A stretch of DNA of 35,192 bases from Lachnoclostridium sp. UBA5890 (GCA_002431395.1 DJEU01000009.1:1-35192), one strand, 5' to 3'. Counted from the first letter of the stretch, positions 1 through 7,363 are shown. A program made the numbers and translations. The notes: a model not told the origin generated them from the sequence alone.

Positions 1-98
1 CAAAAATGCTTGACCAGAACATATCTCCTACAAAAATAAATAAGGGAGTTCCACAAATTCCGATTTATAACCAGCCAAATTTTAAGTGGCCCGTTCAT

Positions 99-1256
99 TT
101 ATTTCTTGAATTTATATTTTCCCTTTCCATGACCGGATACTGGTTCAATAATATCCGCCTGCACCAAATTGGAAAGAAGTTTCGAAGCGCCTGAACTTTT
201 CAGCTCAAGAAGTTCCATAACTGCACTTCTTCCAAATACTCCATCAAAACCAAACTTCTCAAAGAGTCTATGGATATGAACCGTCGTTTTTACTGTGAAA
301 TTGTTGCCTTTTGCGGAAAGCACGCTTTCAATATCCACTTTCACACCTTGAATGTCCACTTTCACGCCTTGAATGTCCACTTTTTCTTTGTTCAGAAGTC
401 CGCTTATATGAAGATTTCGATTTTGAAGTTCATTTTGCTCGTTCAAAAGCAGGTTTCTAAGAAACAGTTCCAGATATTCTGTTGTTTCGTGAATACCTTT
501 TTGCAGGTTCGTATAGTTGGCACGGACAAGTGCATTTCTGAAATACCATGCATTTTCCGCAAAAATATCATTGGTTGCAGCAAAGCCCAGTGTTCTCAAA
601 TATTTAATAAAAAATACTGCTGTTGTCCTCGTATTGCCTTCCCCGAAGATATGAATTTGCCATAACCTTGAAATAAATACTGCAAGATGATGGATAATCT
701 CATCCATTGAAAGACCTTTATAGCTAAAATCTTTCTCCTGTGAAAAATCATATTCAAGCGTTGCTCTCAGTTCAGAAGCGCTGCCGTACATAATGGTTGC
801 CCCATCAAGGACCCATTCTTTCTTTGTGATGTTATAATCTCTAATCTTTCCAGCATGGTTGTAAATCCCCTGAAAGAGTTTGCGGTGGATAGCAATATAC
901 TCATTTGGCGAAAATGAGAACGCAGTTTCTGAAAGGATTTCTGCAATACGTAAAGAAACCTTATCCGCTTCTTCGGTACGCTCATCATCTGATAAATGCT
1001 CTGGTCTTTCTTCATAGTAACTGTCAATAAGGTTCTGCGCTTCTTTCATTGTGATTTTGCCTTCAATATTCTGAATGGCAGTATCAATCAGATATTTAGA
1101 TGGTTTGAGTCCGTCCACCGCCTGAAGTCCGATTGCTGTACTCCAAGCATAACCCTTATGCGCTTTATCCGGTTCAGATTCTCTTAAATATTCCTTAAAT
1201 GGGTCTTTTTCCATATCCACTACCTCGTTTTCCATAGTTTCATATTTCCTTTGCAT
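99..1256 (-). CDS. Fic family protein with VbhA-like N-terminal region and C-terminal winged-helix-like domain
   Basis: A 385-residue protein. Residues about 120-270 form a Fic fold, with the active-site loop HIFGEGNTR at 202-210. This matches HxFx(D/E)GN(G)R except for T instead of the second-to-last G and no second Arg, so the His and acidic residue expected for AMP transfer to target hydroxyls are present. Residues about 37-80 (YAWSTAIGLQAVDGLKPS onward) resemble the VbhA antitoxin helix family, but the inhibitory Glu is Asp48 and the Ser/Thr four residues earlier is Leu44. A hinge of heptad repeats (292-312) leads to a C-terminal domain (about 315-385) that looks like a winged helix. Met8 (1235) is a plausible alternative start because AAAGGA lies 11 nt before it. 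A tiny ORF ends 10 nt upstream. It sits in an AT-rich accessory patch. The Fic call is firm; target and toxicity are unknown. Confidence 0.9.
   Translation of the reverse strand: MQRKYETMENEVVDMEKDPFKEYLRESEPDKAHKGYAWSTAIGLQAVDGLKPSKYLIDTAIQNIEGKITMKEAQNLIDSYYEERPEHLSDDERTEEADKVSLRIAEILSETAFSFSPNEYIAIHRKLFQGIYNHAGKIRDYNITKKEWVLDGATIMYGSASELRATLEYDFSQEKDFSYKGLSMDEIIHHLAVFISRLWQIHIFGEGNTRTTAVFFIKYLRTLGFAATNDIFAENAWYFRNALVRANYTNLQKGIHETTEYLELFLRNLLLNEQNELQNRNLHISGLLNKEKVDIQGVKVDIQGVKVDIESVLSAKGNNFTVKTTVHIHRLFEKFGFDGVFGRSAVMELLELKSSGASKLLSNLVQADIIEPVSGHGKGKYKFKK
330..383 (-). repeat. 21-bp tandem repeat encoding KVDIQGV heptads in the Fic gene
   Basis: Two full 21-bp units (330-350 and 351-371) and a partial third (372-383) differ at only two positions between the full units. 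On the minus strand they encode KVDIQGV, KVDIQGV and KVDIESV. The unit is a multiple of three, so copy number can change without breaking the reading frame. The repeat forms the linker between the Fic domain and the C-terminal domain. Confidence 0.8.
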
Positions 1257-1266
1257 TTATCAAATA

Positions 1267-1389
1267 TTATTTTGTTATGTCCCATAGTATTCTAAAAATG
1301 ATTTGCAAATCATCCCCAACTTGAGGACGATTTGCATCTGTAAGCAATTCGGCCTCAACCGGACGACCAATCGCTGCATCAGGATACAT
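1267..1389 (-). CDS. Possible 40-residue small protein upstream of the Fic gene
   Basis: An ATG at 1389 is preceded by AAAGGA (1399-1404) with a 9-nt spacer and opens a 40-codon frame that starts MYPDAAIGRPVEAEL and ends ILWDITK. Its stop lies 10 nt before the Fic ATG, as expected for translational coupling. The composition (Pro/Asp/Glu-rich start, hydrophobic IIFRILW near the end) looks coding rather than random. Just upstream another frame reads FGKSEVIELTH then stop at 1405, which could be the tail of a lost gene. I do not recognise a family. It may be a small partner of the Fic protein, or the surviving end of a decayed gene. Confidence 0.4.
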   Translation of the reverse strand: MYPDAAIGRPVEAELLTDANRPQVGDDLQIIFRILWDITK

Positions 1390-1452
1390 CTCATATAATC
1401 CTTTCTAATGTGTCAATTCGATAACTTCCGATTTACCAAACTCTCATCTCAG

Positions 1453-1902
1453 TTACAAAACAGGATTTTTTAAAAAACCTCTTTTCTGTGCTTCTTGTAT
1501 CAATTTGGGCTGAATCAATGGATAGGTCCAATCATCCACTAACTCATCTGTAAAAATAATTTTTTCTATTTCACTATGAATTTCTTCAAACGAATAAATA
1601 TCAGCAACATATAACATTCCGTAGGATTCATCGTTTTCATTTTTATTTACTCTAGTCTTCCCTTTAACAGAATATACGCAAATAGGTTTAATATTAAAAT
1701 CAATTGCTCCCGTTTCTTCTCTTAATTCGCGCTTTGCAGCGTCTAGGATCAATTCTCCTTCTTCTCTGTGTCCTCCCGGTATTTCATAAGTATCTCTTTC
1801 TTTATGTTTACAAAATATCCATTTTCCATCAGCCTTAGAAATAATTACAGCAAATTTTAATAAACTGTCATCTACCTCATCATAAAAATTAACTTCCAGC
1901 AT
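1453..1902 (-). CDS. Nudix hydrolase
   Basis: A protein of about 149 residues with a complete Nudix box, GHREEGELILDAAKRELREE followed by TGA, which fits GX5EX7REUXEEXGU and provides the Mg-binding glutamates. Family members cleave nucleoside diphosphates linked to another moiety; the substrate cannot be told from sequence. The chosen start is the second in-frame ATG (1902), because GGAGG lies 5 nt before it; the first ATG (1914) has no good ribosome site and would add MEEK. It has its own consensus promoter (1942-1970). It belongs to the AT-rich accessory patch and has no obvious functional link to the Fic or GNAT genes beside it. Confidence 0.9.
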   Translation of the reverse strand: MLEVNFYDEVDDSLLKFAVIISKADGKWIFCKHKERDTYEIPGGHREEGELILDAAKRELREETGAIDFNIKPICVYSVKGKTRVNKNENDESYGMLYVADIYSFEEIHSEIEKIIFTDELVDDWTYPLIQPKLIQEAQKRGFLKNPVL

Positions 1903-1941
1903 TTTCTCCTCCATAACTTCGAGTTTCCATGTCAGAAATCC

Positions 1942-1970
1942 ATTATACCACTACCGACAGTATATATCAA
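1942..1970 (-). promoter_or_regulatory. Sigma-A-type promoter for the Nudix gene
   Basis: On the minus strand TTGATA (1965-1970) is followed after exactly 17 nt by TATAAT (1942-1947), with a TGG just before the -10. The start codon lies about 40 nt downstream of the -10. Confidence 0.75.
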
Positions 1971-2032
1971 CGACATTCCACATTTTTTGATAATTTTTTC
2001 CAATTCAATTCTTCTTTGAACAGAAACCTATA

Positions 2033-2473
2033 TTATCCGCCATAGTAATCTGTTATTCCTGTAATTCCATCCAATGCTCCTTGTCTCAACAAACAAACCA
2101 TGAATCCTTCATCGCCCCATTTTTCTCTGTCTTTATGATAAATTCCACATTTATAAGATGGCTCAAATCCAAATCTAAAATATAACATTGTATTTCCTCC
2201 AAGAAATACCGCTCCATAACCCTTGTTTTTTGCTATTTTTAATCCCTCTTCAACAAGCATTCTCATGATACCCTGTTTTCTATATTCCGGCAAAACCGCG
2301 CACTGCGATAAAGTCAATTCCGGAATATACGTATCTTTCCGTCTTTCATCAACGAAATGCCGTTTCATAAATTTACCGGTTTCTATGCCGTGTTGTTCGG
2401 AAAATGCCTCATAAATCACATTGTCAACTTCGTTGTATTCAAAAGGTGTTTCCGGTCTGATTACTATTTTCAT
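2033..2473 (-). CDS. GNAT family N-acetyltransferase (YhbS-like), apparently missing a central segment
   Basis: A 146-residue protein. The N-terminal part (MKIVIRPETPFEYNEVD) and the acetyl-CoA-binding motif A (AVLPEYRKQGIMRMLVEEGL, about 61-80) are typical of YhbS-type GNAT acetyltransferases, as are the FRFGFEP segment and the ITDYYGG tail. Relatives are usually around 165-175 residues and carry two beta strands (of the VAExDGxIVGHIxYS type) between the 'YIPEL' segment and motif A. Here YIPEL runs directly into TLSQCAVLPEY, so roughly 25-30 residues are absent while the frame stays open. The fold may be damaged or the protein may be a variant. AGGAAG lies 11 nt before the ATG. Substrate unknown. 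Confidence 0.82.
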   Translation of the reverse strand: MKIVIRPETPFEYNEVDNVIYEAFSEQHGIETGKFMKRHFVDERRKDTYIPELTLSQCAVLPEYRKQGIMRMLVEEGLKIAKNKGYGAVFLGGNTMLYFRFGFEPSYKCGIYHKDREKWGDEGFMVCLLRQGALDGITGITDYYGG

Positions 2474-2512
2474 GATTGCAATTACTTCCTACTTTAATTT
2501 TTCATATCTATA

Positions 2513-2788
2513 TCAACTATTATACAGCATTTGCAACAATTCATATAAACTGCTAATGCTTCCCTCCGACTTCGTTGTACGTTGTATATGAACAAATTTA
2601 CAATTTGCATTTCGTGCTGTTTTTCTATCTTTTTCTTCATCTCCCACAAAAACAAATTCCGTAATAGGAACACCATATTTATTGGAAGTCATCTGCAATC
2701 CTTTACAATTTGGTTTCCGGCTGGCAGTAAAAACATCATAAGGGCAATTGTAATAGTACAATTTATTACAGATAACACGAACCCCCAC
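2513..2788 (-). pseudogene. C-terminal remnant of a HAD-superfamily hydrolase
   Basis: The frame encodes SRKPNCKGLQMTSNKYGVPI and then FVFVGDEEKDRKTARNA, which are the conserved Lys (motif III) and acidic motif IV of HAD phosphatases. The N-terminal half with the nucleophile DxD (motif I) and motif II is missing. Upstream of about 2760 the frame no longer looks like HAD and instead lies out of frame within the membrane-protein gene at 2689-3036. No convincing start codon or ribosome site serves this fragment alone. It appears to be the tail left after a deletion or recombination that joined two genes. A very short functional protein cannot be excluded but is unlikely. Confidence 0.7.
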
Positions 2789-3036
2789 ATTTTATTTTTG
2801 AGTAATCCAATTGCTCCGATCAGTCTAAGAACTCCATACATTGCTCCCATAATCATCATCAAATAAAGATTCTCCTGAAAATATTGAAACTTAAATTCAA
2901 AATATTTTCCAATATCAAATTTATCTGTTCCAAACATCAATGCAGGAATCATAGCCAAAATTCCACCGATTTCCATAAATCCACCGTGTATTGCGGCAAT
3001 CTTGTATATTTCATTGTTTAAATCAGAATACAACAT
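2689..3036 (-). CDS. Small integral membrane protein, probably with an altered C-terminus
   Basis: A 115-residue protein with three clear hydrophobic segments (about 14-37, 56-79 and 83-103) and no catalytic motif I recognise. After FLLPAG near residue 105 the frame continues only into NQIVKDCR, and that DNA is at the same time the start of the HAD-like coding signal in another frame. The natural C-terminus, possibly including a fourth membrane helix, has therefore probably been replaced. The ATG at 3036 has a modest AAGGT site 10 nt upstream. A possible promoter (TTGACT 3124-3129, TATATT 3103-3108, short 15-nt spacer) lies in the TGACC-rich spacer. Function unknown. Confidence 0.6.
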   Translation of the reverse strand: MLYSDLNNEIYKIAAIHGGFMEIGGILAMIPALMFGTDKFDIGKYFEFKFQYFQENLYLMMIMGAMYGVLRLIGAIGLLKNKMWGFVLSVINCTITIALMMFLLPAGNQIVKDCR

Positions 3037-3379
3037 ACTTGATTTGACCTTATTTCATCTTTTTTCAATTTGACCAAGCATTTTACGCATCTCTATTGAC
3101 CTAATATACAAATTTTAAATAAAAGTCAATTTTATCCTCTTAATTTTATGACCCAAAATCATTATTCATAAATTGGGCCAAACATTTAATGATAACCTTT
3201 ACTCTTTTTTTGACTTATATCACAAATCTCATGTTCCGACCATAAATGACCCTAGAATTTTATGACTCAATTCGCGTTTTTTCATACAAGAGTCAATAAC
3301 AAGAATTATCACACATTATCGCAAATCAAACATCCACCACAAAAACATAACTCTCCTAGCAAACCAGAATACATCGCCC
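3037..3379. other. AT-rich 343-bp gene-free stretch with repeated TGACC/TGACT boxes
   Basis: No credible long frame on either strand. The (A/T)(A/T)TGAC(C/T) core recurs on the plus strand near 3043, 3069, 3095, 3147, 3209, 3245 and 3261, and inverted near 3124 and 3291. The first three are exactly 26 bp apart and the next plus-strand copy is 52 bp further. One inverted copy could act as a -35 for the membrane-protein gene at 2689-3036. Just downstream of the glpK stop, on the minus strand, GGAGAG precedes an ATG with only ten codons (MFLWWMFDLR); this may be the beginning of a former gene cut off when the accessory patch was joined here. No terminator hairpin for glpK was seen. Confidence 0.5.
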
Positions 3380-4879
3380 TTACACTTCCTCCGTCCACGC
3401 AAGTGCACACCGCACGGCGCGTTTCCATCCCTCTAATTTCCGACTGCGCTGCTCATCCGTCATATCTGCCTGAAATACATTAGACAACGCCCAGTTTTTA
3501 CGAATGTCGTCAATATCTTCCCAGTATCCTACTGCAAGTCCCGCCAGGTAGGCAGCTCCTAACGCTGTCGTTTCTACGCATTTTGGACGAAGTACATCCA
3601 CATTCAGCATATCCGCTTGAAACTGCATCAGGAAATCATTGTTTGAGGCACCGCCGTCCACCTTGAGACTGACAATATCCACACCGGATTCCTGCTCCAT
3701 TATTTTCAGAATGTCGTATGTCTGATATGCCATCGCTTCTAAGACAGCCCTCACAAAATGTTCCTTTTTACATCCTCTTGTCAAACCGACAACCATTCCA
3801 CGCGCGTATGGATTCCAATAAGGCGCGCCCAGTCCGGTAAACGCAGGTACGACATAAACTCCGCTTGTATCTTCTACTGCGTCTGCATACGCCTCTGTCT
3901 GGGACGCATCTTTCACCAGATCCATTTCGTCACGCAGCCATTGCACGCCTGCTCCCGCCACAAAAATACTTCCTTCCAATGCGTATTGGATCTGATCATC
4001 GAAACTCGCCGCAATCGTTGTAAGCAGACCATTTTTCGAATTGACTGCCTGCTTTCCTGTATTCATAAGCAAAAAGCAGCCTGTTCCATAGGTGTTTTTC
4101 ACTTCGCCTGCGGAAAAACAACATTGTCCAAACAATGCCGCCTGCTGATCTCCCGCTGCACCGGCAATCGGGATTCCGCCACTAAGCACGGCAGAATCGG
4201 TAACGCCATAGATACAGCTTGACGGACGCACTTCCGGAAGCATTGATTTTGGAATATGGAAATAGGCAAGAATCTTTTCATCCCAGCATAAATGATGAAT
4301 ATCAAACATCATCGTTCTGGAGGCGTTGGTGTAATCCGTTACATGAACCGCGCCCTTGGTCAGATTCCAGATCAGCCAGGTGTCGATCGTTCCAAAGATC
4401 AAATCCCCCGCTTCTGCCTTTTTCCGCGCCCCGTCTACATGATCTAAGATCCATGCAATTTTTGACGCAGAAAAATAAGCATCCGGAATAAGCCCGGTTG
4501 TTTTTTGTACATACTCTGACCATCCATTTTTCACCATTTCTTCAATCCGGTCTGCCGTTCTGCGGCATTGCCAGACAATCGCGTTGTACACCGGTTGTCC
4601 CGTATGACGATCCCAGACAATCGTCGTCTCTCTTTGGTTCGTGATGCCGATTCCTGCGATTTCTTCTGCAGCGGCACCGATTTTACTAATCGCCTCTGTG
4701 GCGACAGACAACTGAGAAGCCCAGATTTCCATCGGGTCATGCTCAACCCAGCCTGCCTGTGGATAGATCTGTTCAAACTCTTTCTGCGCCATACTGCATA
4801 TATTTCCCTGCTTATCAAACAAAATACAACGGGAACTTGTCGTTCCCTGATCTAACGCTAACATGTATTTTTTCGTCAT
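3380..4879 (-). CDS. glpK: Glycerol kinase
   Basis: A 499-residue cytoplasmic FGGY-family kinase that phosphorylates glycerol to sn-glycerol 3-phosphate with ATP. The length is normal for GlpK. The phosphate-binding motif LALDQGTTSSR is at 7-17, the glycerol-contact segment IVWDRHTGQPVYNAIVWQCR follows around residue 87, and the FGGY signature regions YGTGCFLLMNTG and KVDGGASNNDFLMQFQADML are intact. The ATG directly abuts the stop codon of the upstream metallophosphoesterase gene, and GAGGGAAAATAA supplies the ribosome site, so the two are co-transcribed. No glycerol facilitator or glycerol-3-phosphate dehydrogenase gene lies within the window. The product feeds glycolysis or phospholipid and teichoic acid synthesis. 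Confidence 0.97.
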   Translation of the reverse strand: MTKKYMLALDQGTTSSRCILFDKQGNICSMAQKEFEQIYPQAGWVEHDPMEIWASQLSVATEAISKIGAAAEEIAGIGITNQRETTIVWDRHTGQPVYNAIVWQCRRTADRIEEMVKNGWSEYVQKTTGLIPDAYFSASKIAWILDHVDGARKKAEAGDLIFGTIDTWLIWNLTKGAVHVTDYTNASRTMMFDIHHLCWDEKILAYFHIPKSMLPEVRPSSCIYGVTDSAVLSGGIPIAGAAGDQQAALFGQCCFSAGEVKNTYGTGCFLLMNTGKQAVNSKNGLLTTIAASFDDQIQYALEGSIFVAGAGVQWLRDEMDLVKDASQTEAYADAVEDTSGVYVVPAFTGLGAPYWNPYARGMVVGLTRGCKKEHFVRAVLEAMAYQTYDILKIMEQESGVDIVSLKVDGGASNNDFLMQFQADMLNVDVLRPKCVETTALGAAYLAGLAVGYWEDIDDIRKNWALSNVFQADMTDEQRSRKLEGWKRAVRCALAWTEEV

Positions 4880-6001
4880 TTATTTTCCCTCAATATCAAT
4901 CACTACATATTCCGATTTACACCCTGTCTTAAACTTGATCGCCCAGTCTGAAATACCGGAAGTAACGATAAAGTTTGTCAAATCGCGTGTTTCGAGACCA
5001 TAGGTTTTGTCATTTTCGCCGGACCACTCTCCCACATAATTGATTGGGAAAAATTGTCCGCCATGCGTATGTCCGGACAATACCAGGTCCACTTTGGCTG
5101 CCGCCTGATTGTCATAGTCGTGCGGCTGGTGGTCCAATACAATGCTATATTTCGAGGTATCCAGATTCTCCGTCAATTTTTGCATACTTGCCCGCGAACC
5201 TCCCTTTTGCTCTTCGGAGCGGTCCTGACGCCCAATCAGGTAAAAACGATTATCGATCAATTCCACATCGTCCTGCATCACATGGACTCCATTTTTTTCC
5301 AATTCTTTTATCAGGTCGTCTCCGTCATATCCGCGGTATTCCGGATCATAATATCCCTTGTCATGATTTCCGAACACAAAATATACCCCATACGTTGGAT
5401 TCAGTTTTGATAACGCATGACAGGCATCGATCATATCCTGTTTGGAGGTATCGTCATCGACAAAATCTCCGGTAATGACTACAACATCCGGATTCGTCTG
5501 CTGCATTTCCTCCACATATTTTTCAAGTCCTTTTCCGTCAAACGTCGTTCCCACATGAGAATCCGCAAACTGAACGACGCGCAATGTTCCGGTCTGTTTT
5601 TCCGTATGCAGTGTGTATGGCACTTCCCATACATGATTGGCAAGGAACCATCCACAGATGAGATAACCGGTCGTCATAACAATAGCAAAAAGACCGGCAA
5701 CTTCCTGTCTGCTCCATTTGGCAGGTTTGCCGGTCTTTTTGTGAAGGAGTGCGGTGACTCCATCACATAAAAGCCAGATGATGACAAGGTGGATCATACA
5801 TATGAGGGCATTCATCATTCCCATGGTATACCAAAGTACACCAAACACCACAAGAACCAGCGCCAGACTTTCTAAAATCCGAAGCCATTTCTTGCCTTTC
5901 GACACCTTTTCCATAAAACGGAATTGAGAAATCCGTCTCGTTACATAGAAAAAGGAACCGAGCACTATGAGAAACATTGCCAGCATAATAAAAAACCACA
6001 T
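4880..6001 (-). CDS. Membrane-anchored metallophosphoesterase
   Basis: A 373-residue protein with four N-terminal hydrophobic segments (about 1-20, 44-62, 64-84, 101-121) followed by a calcineurin-like phosphoesterase domain. The metal-binding motifs are complete: DSH at 147-149, GDF at 178-180, GNHD at 211-214, an HQPHD segment around 291-295, and GHTHGGQ at 310-316. This is the YkuE/YaeI-like branch, which typically acts on phospholipid or lipid A-type phosphates at the membrane; the substrate here is not determined. GGAGGTGA lies about 12 nt before the ATG. It sits between eda (28-nt gap) and glpK (no gap), consistent with one operon. The link with glycerol kinase could reflect lipid turnover, but this is inference. 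Confidence 0.92.
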   Translation of the reverse strand: MWFFIMLAMFLIVLGSFFYVTRRISQFRFMEKVSKGKKWLRILESLALVLVVFGVLWYTMGMMNALICMIHLVIIWLLCDGVTALLHKKTGKPAKWSRQEVAGLFAIVMTTGYLICGWFLANHVWEVPYTLHTEKQTGTLRVVQFADSHVGTTFDGKGLEKYVEEMQQTNPDVVVITGDFVDDDTSKQDMIDACHALSKLNPTYGVYFVFGNHDKGYYDPEYRGYDGDDLIKELEKNGVHVMQDDVELIDNRFYLIGRQDRSEEQKGGSRASMQKLTENLDTSKYSIVLDHQPHDYDNQAAAKVDLVLSGHTHGGQFFPINYVGEWSGENDKTYGLETRDLTNFIVTSGISDWAIKFKTGCKSEYVVIDIEGK

Positions 6002-6029
6002 CTTTTGTCATCACCTCCGCTTTGTATCT

Positions 6030-6668
6030 TTATGCACGAACACGTTTTACAAGTTCGGCTGCATCTTTTGTCATTTTTTCGATCTCATCAAATTTACCTG
6101 CACTTACGAGGTCGCCTTTTACCATCCAGCTTCCACCACAGGCAAGAATACGGTCATATTTGAGATATTCCTCTACATTGCCAAGGTTGATTCCACCGGT
6201 AGGCATAAATTTGAGTGTTGTGTAAGGAGCTGCTACTGCCTTGATCATTTTCAATCCGCCAGCTGGTTCTGCCGGGAAAAATTTTACAACATCAAGTCCC
6301 ATCTCCAATGCTTTTTCCATCTCACTCGGTGTCTGTGTTCCCGGGGTAACTGGGATATTTTTATCGATGCAGTACTGAACTACCTTTGGGTTCAACCCAG
6401 GACTTACGATAAATTTAGCACCGGCTGCTACTGCACGGTCAACCTGCTCTGTTGTAAGAACGGTTCCAGCACCTACAAGCATCTCCGGGAATTTCTCCGT
6501 CATAATACGGATGGATTCTTCTGCTGCTTCTGTACGGAATGTCACCTCTGCACAAGGAAGTCCACCATTACACAATGCTTTTGCCAAAGGCTCTGCATCT
6601 TTTGCATCGTTCAAAACAACAACTGGTACAATACCAATTTTCTCAATTTTTTCTAATACTGCGTTCAT
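6030..6668 (-). CDS. eda: KDPG/KHG aldolase (2-keto-3-deoxy-6-phosphogluconate aldolase)
   Basis: A 212-residue class I aldolase, the usual Eda length. Glu41 in AEVTFRT and the Schiff-base Lys129 in VVKFFPAE match E. coli Glu45 and Lys133, and the phosphate-binding segments SPGLNP and PTGGINLGN are intact. The enzyme splits 2-keto-3-deoxy-6-phosphogluconate into pyruvate and glyceraldehyde 3-phosphate, the last step of the Entner-Doudoroff and hexuronate pathways. No KDG kinase or uronate genes are near, so the supplying pathway lies elsewhere. The ATG has AAAGGAAG 8 nt upstream, and a consensus promoter lies at 6726-6753. It is the first gene of a probable operon with the phosphoesterase and glpK. 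Confidence 0.96.
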   Translation of the reverse strand: MNAVLEKIEKIGIVPVVVLNDAKDAEPLAKALCNGGLPCAEVTFRTEAAEESIRIMTEKFPEMLVGAGTVLTTEQVDRAVAAGAKFIVSPGLNPKVVQYCIDKNIPVTPGTQTPSEMEKALEMGLDVVKFFPAEPAGGLKMIKAVAAPYTTLKFMPTGGINLGNVEEYLKYDRILACGGSWMVKGDLVSAGKFDEIEKMTKDAAELVKRVRA

Positions 6669-6687
6669 ACTATATTCTTCCTTTCTT

Positions 6688-6701
6688 CCGGTAATAACCG
6701 G
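6688..6701 (-). promoter_or_regulatory. Small hairpin in the eda leader
   Basis: CCGGT (6688-6692) pairs with ACCGG (6697-6701) around a 4-nt loop, between the promoter and the eda ribosome site. It lacks a U-tract and so is not a terminator; it may only stabilise the mRNA. Confidence 0.3.
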
Positions 6702-6725
6702 GCATAAAAATCTTCAAACATATTT

Positions 6726-6753
6726 ATTATACCATGTTTCCCTTGATTTTCAA
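6726..6753 (-). promoter_or_regulatory. Promoter of the eda-phosphoesterase-glpK operon
   Basis: On the minus strand TTGAAA (6748-6753) is followed after 16 nt by a perfect TATAAT (6726-6731) with TGG just before it. It lies about 58 nt upstream of the eda ATG. Confidence 0.75.
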
Positions 6754-6775
6754 CCTTTTCGGGAAAGATTTCGCC

Positions 6776-6804
6776 TTGCATTTTGTATATTTTTTTCATA
6801 TTGG
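6776..6804 (+). promoter_or_regulatory. Possible promoter of the CotF-like gene
   Basis: TTGCAT (6776-6781) is followed after 17 nt by TATTGG (6799-6804), an imperfect -10. The same bases include CATATT, which could also fit a sporulation-sigma -10, so the sigma factor is uncertain. Confidence 0.3.
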
Positions 6805-6843
6805 GAAATGATGATAAAAAAGCTATAAAGGAGTTATAAAATT

Positions 6844-7302
6844 ATGCAATTAACAGAAAAAGAACAGAGCGTGATCAAAGAGCTGCAGACACAGGAAAAA
6901 TCCTGCGTGGAAAAATACCGTTTTTATGAATCTTCCGCAAAAGATCCGGAACTGCAGAAATTATTTCATCAGATTGGTGACGAAGAACAGGAACATTTTG
7001 ACTCTCTTGCCGACGTGTTAAAGGGAAATATTCCCGATGTCAAAGCACAGGAAAGCGGCGCACAAGGCTACACACCATCCGTAACGTATGACAAAAATTG
7101 TAATTCAGAAGACAAAAAACACGATGCTTTTTTATGTACCGATTCCATCGCGACAGAAAAACTTGTGTCCTCCACGTACAACAATGACTTGTTCCAATTT
7201 GCCGCTTCAAACATCCGCAAATTATTAAATCACATTCAGACCGAAGAACAAAACCACGCAGAGATGATTTACAAATATAAAACCGCAAATAACATGGCTT
7301 AA
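6844..7302 (+). CDS. Ferritin-like protein of the spore-coat CotF type
   Basis: A 152-residue, largely helical, soluble protein. Two helices carry the half-motifs EEQEHF (about 47-52) and EEQNHAEM (about 137-144), each with a Glu/His pattern like ferritin-fold four-helix bundles. The spacing and the TEKLVSSTYNNDLFQFA segment match clostridial CotF-domain proteins, which are associated with spore coats. Whether metal is bound is not clear because not all ligand helices can be recognised. AAAGGAG lies 11 nt before the ATG and a strong terminator follows, so it is a single-gene unit. It is one of only two plus-strand genes here and is divergent from eda. A rubrerythrin-like stress role is the main alternative. 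Confidence 0.75.
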   Translation: MQLTEKEQSVIKELQTQEKSCVEKYRFYESSAKDPELQKLFHQIGDEEQEHFDSLADVLKGNIPDVKAQESGAQGYTPSVTYDKNCNSEDKKHDAFLCTDSIATEKLVSSTYNNDLFQFAASNIRKLLNHIQTEEQNHAEMIYKYKTANNMA

Positions 7303-7319
7303 TTTATCCTATTAAAGAT

Positions 7320-7363
7320 GCAGCACAGGCGTGATCTCGTCACTTTCCTGTGCTGCCTTTTTT
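7320..7363 (+). terminator. Rho-independent terminator of the CotF-like gene
   Basis: GCAGCACAGG (7320-7329) pairs with CCTGTGCTGC (7347-7356), with GTGA/TCAC extending inside the loop. It is followed by CTTTTTT on the plus strand. On the minus strand the U-tract is poor, so it serves the incoming glucanase transcript weakly at best. Confidence 0.85.

Noticed and set aside
1..98. Possible gene fragment at the left edge
   Set aside because: AT-rich, no coding signal or hairpin that I could support on either strand.
3043..3153. CRISPR-type array suggested by 26-bp periodicity
   Set aside because: Only a 7-bp core recurs; true CRISPR repeats are much longer and near identical.
5967..6656. A 229-codon plus-strand open frame
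   Set aside because: It lies opposite eda, is Cys/Phe/His-rich, and has no recognisable domain; it is a mirror of the eda codon pattern.
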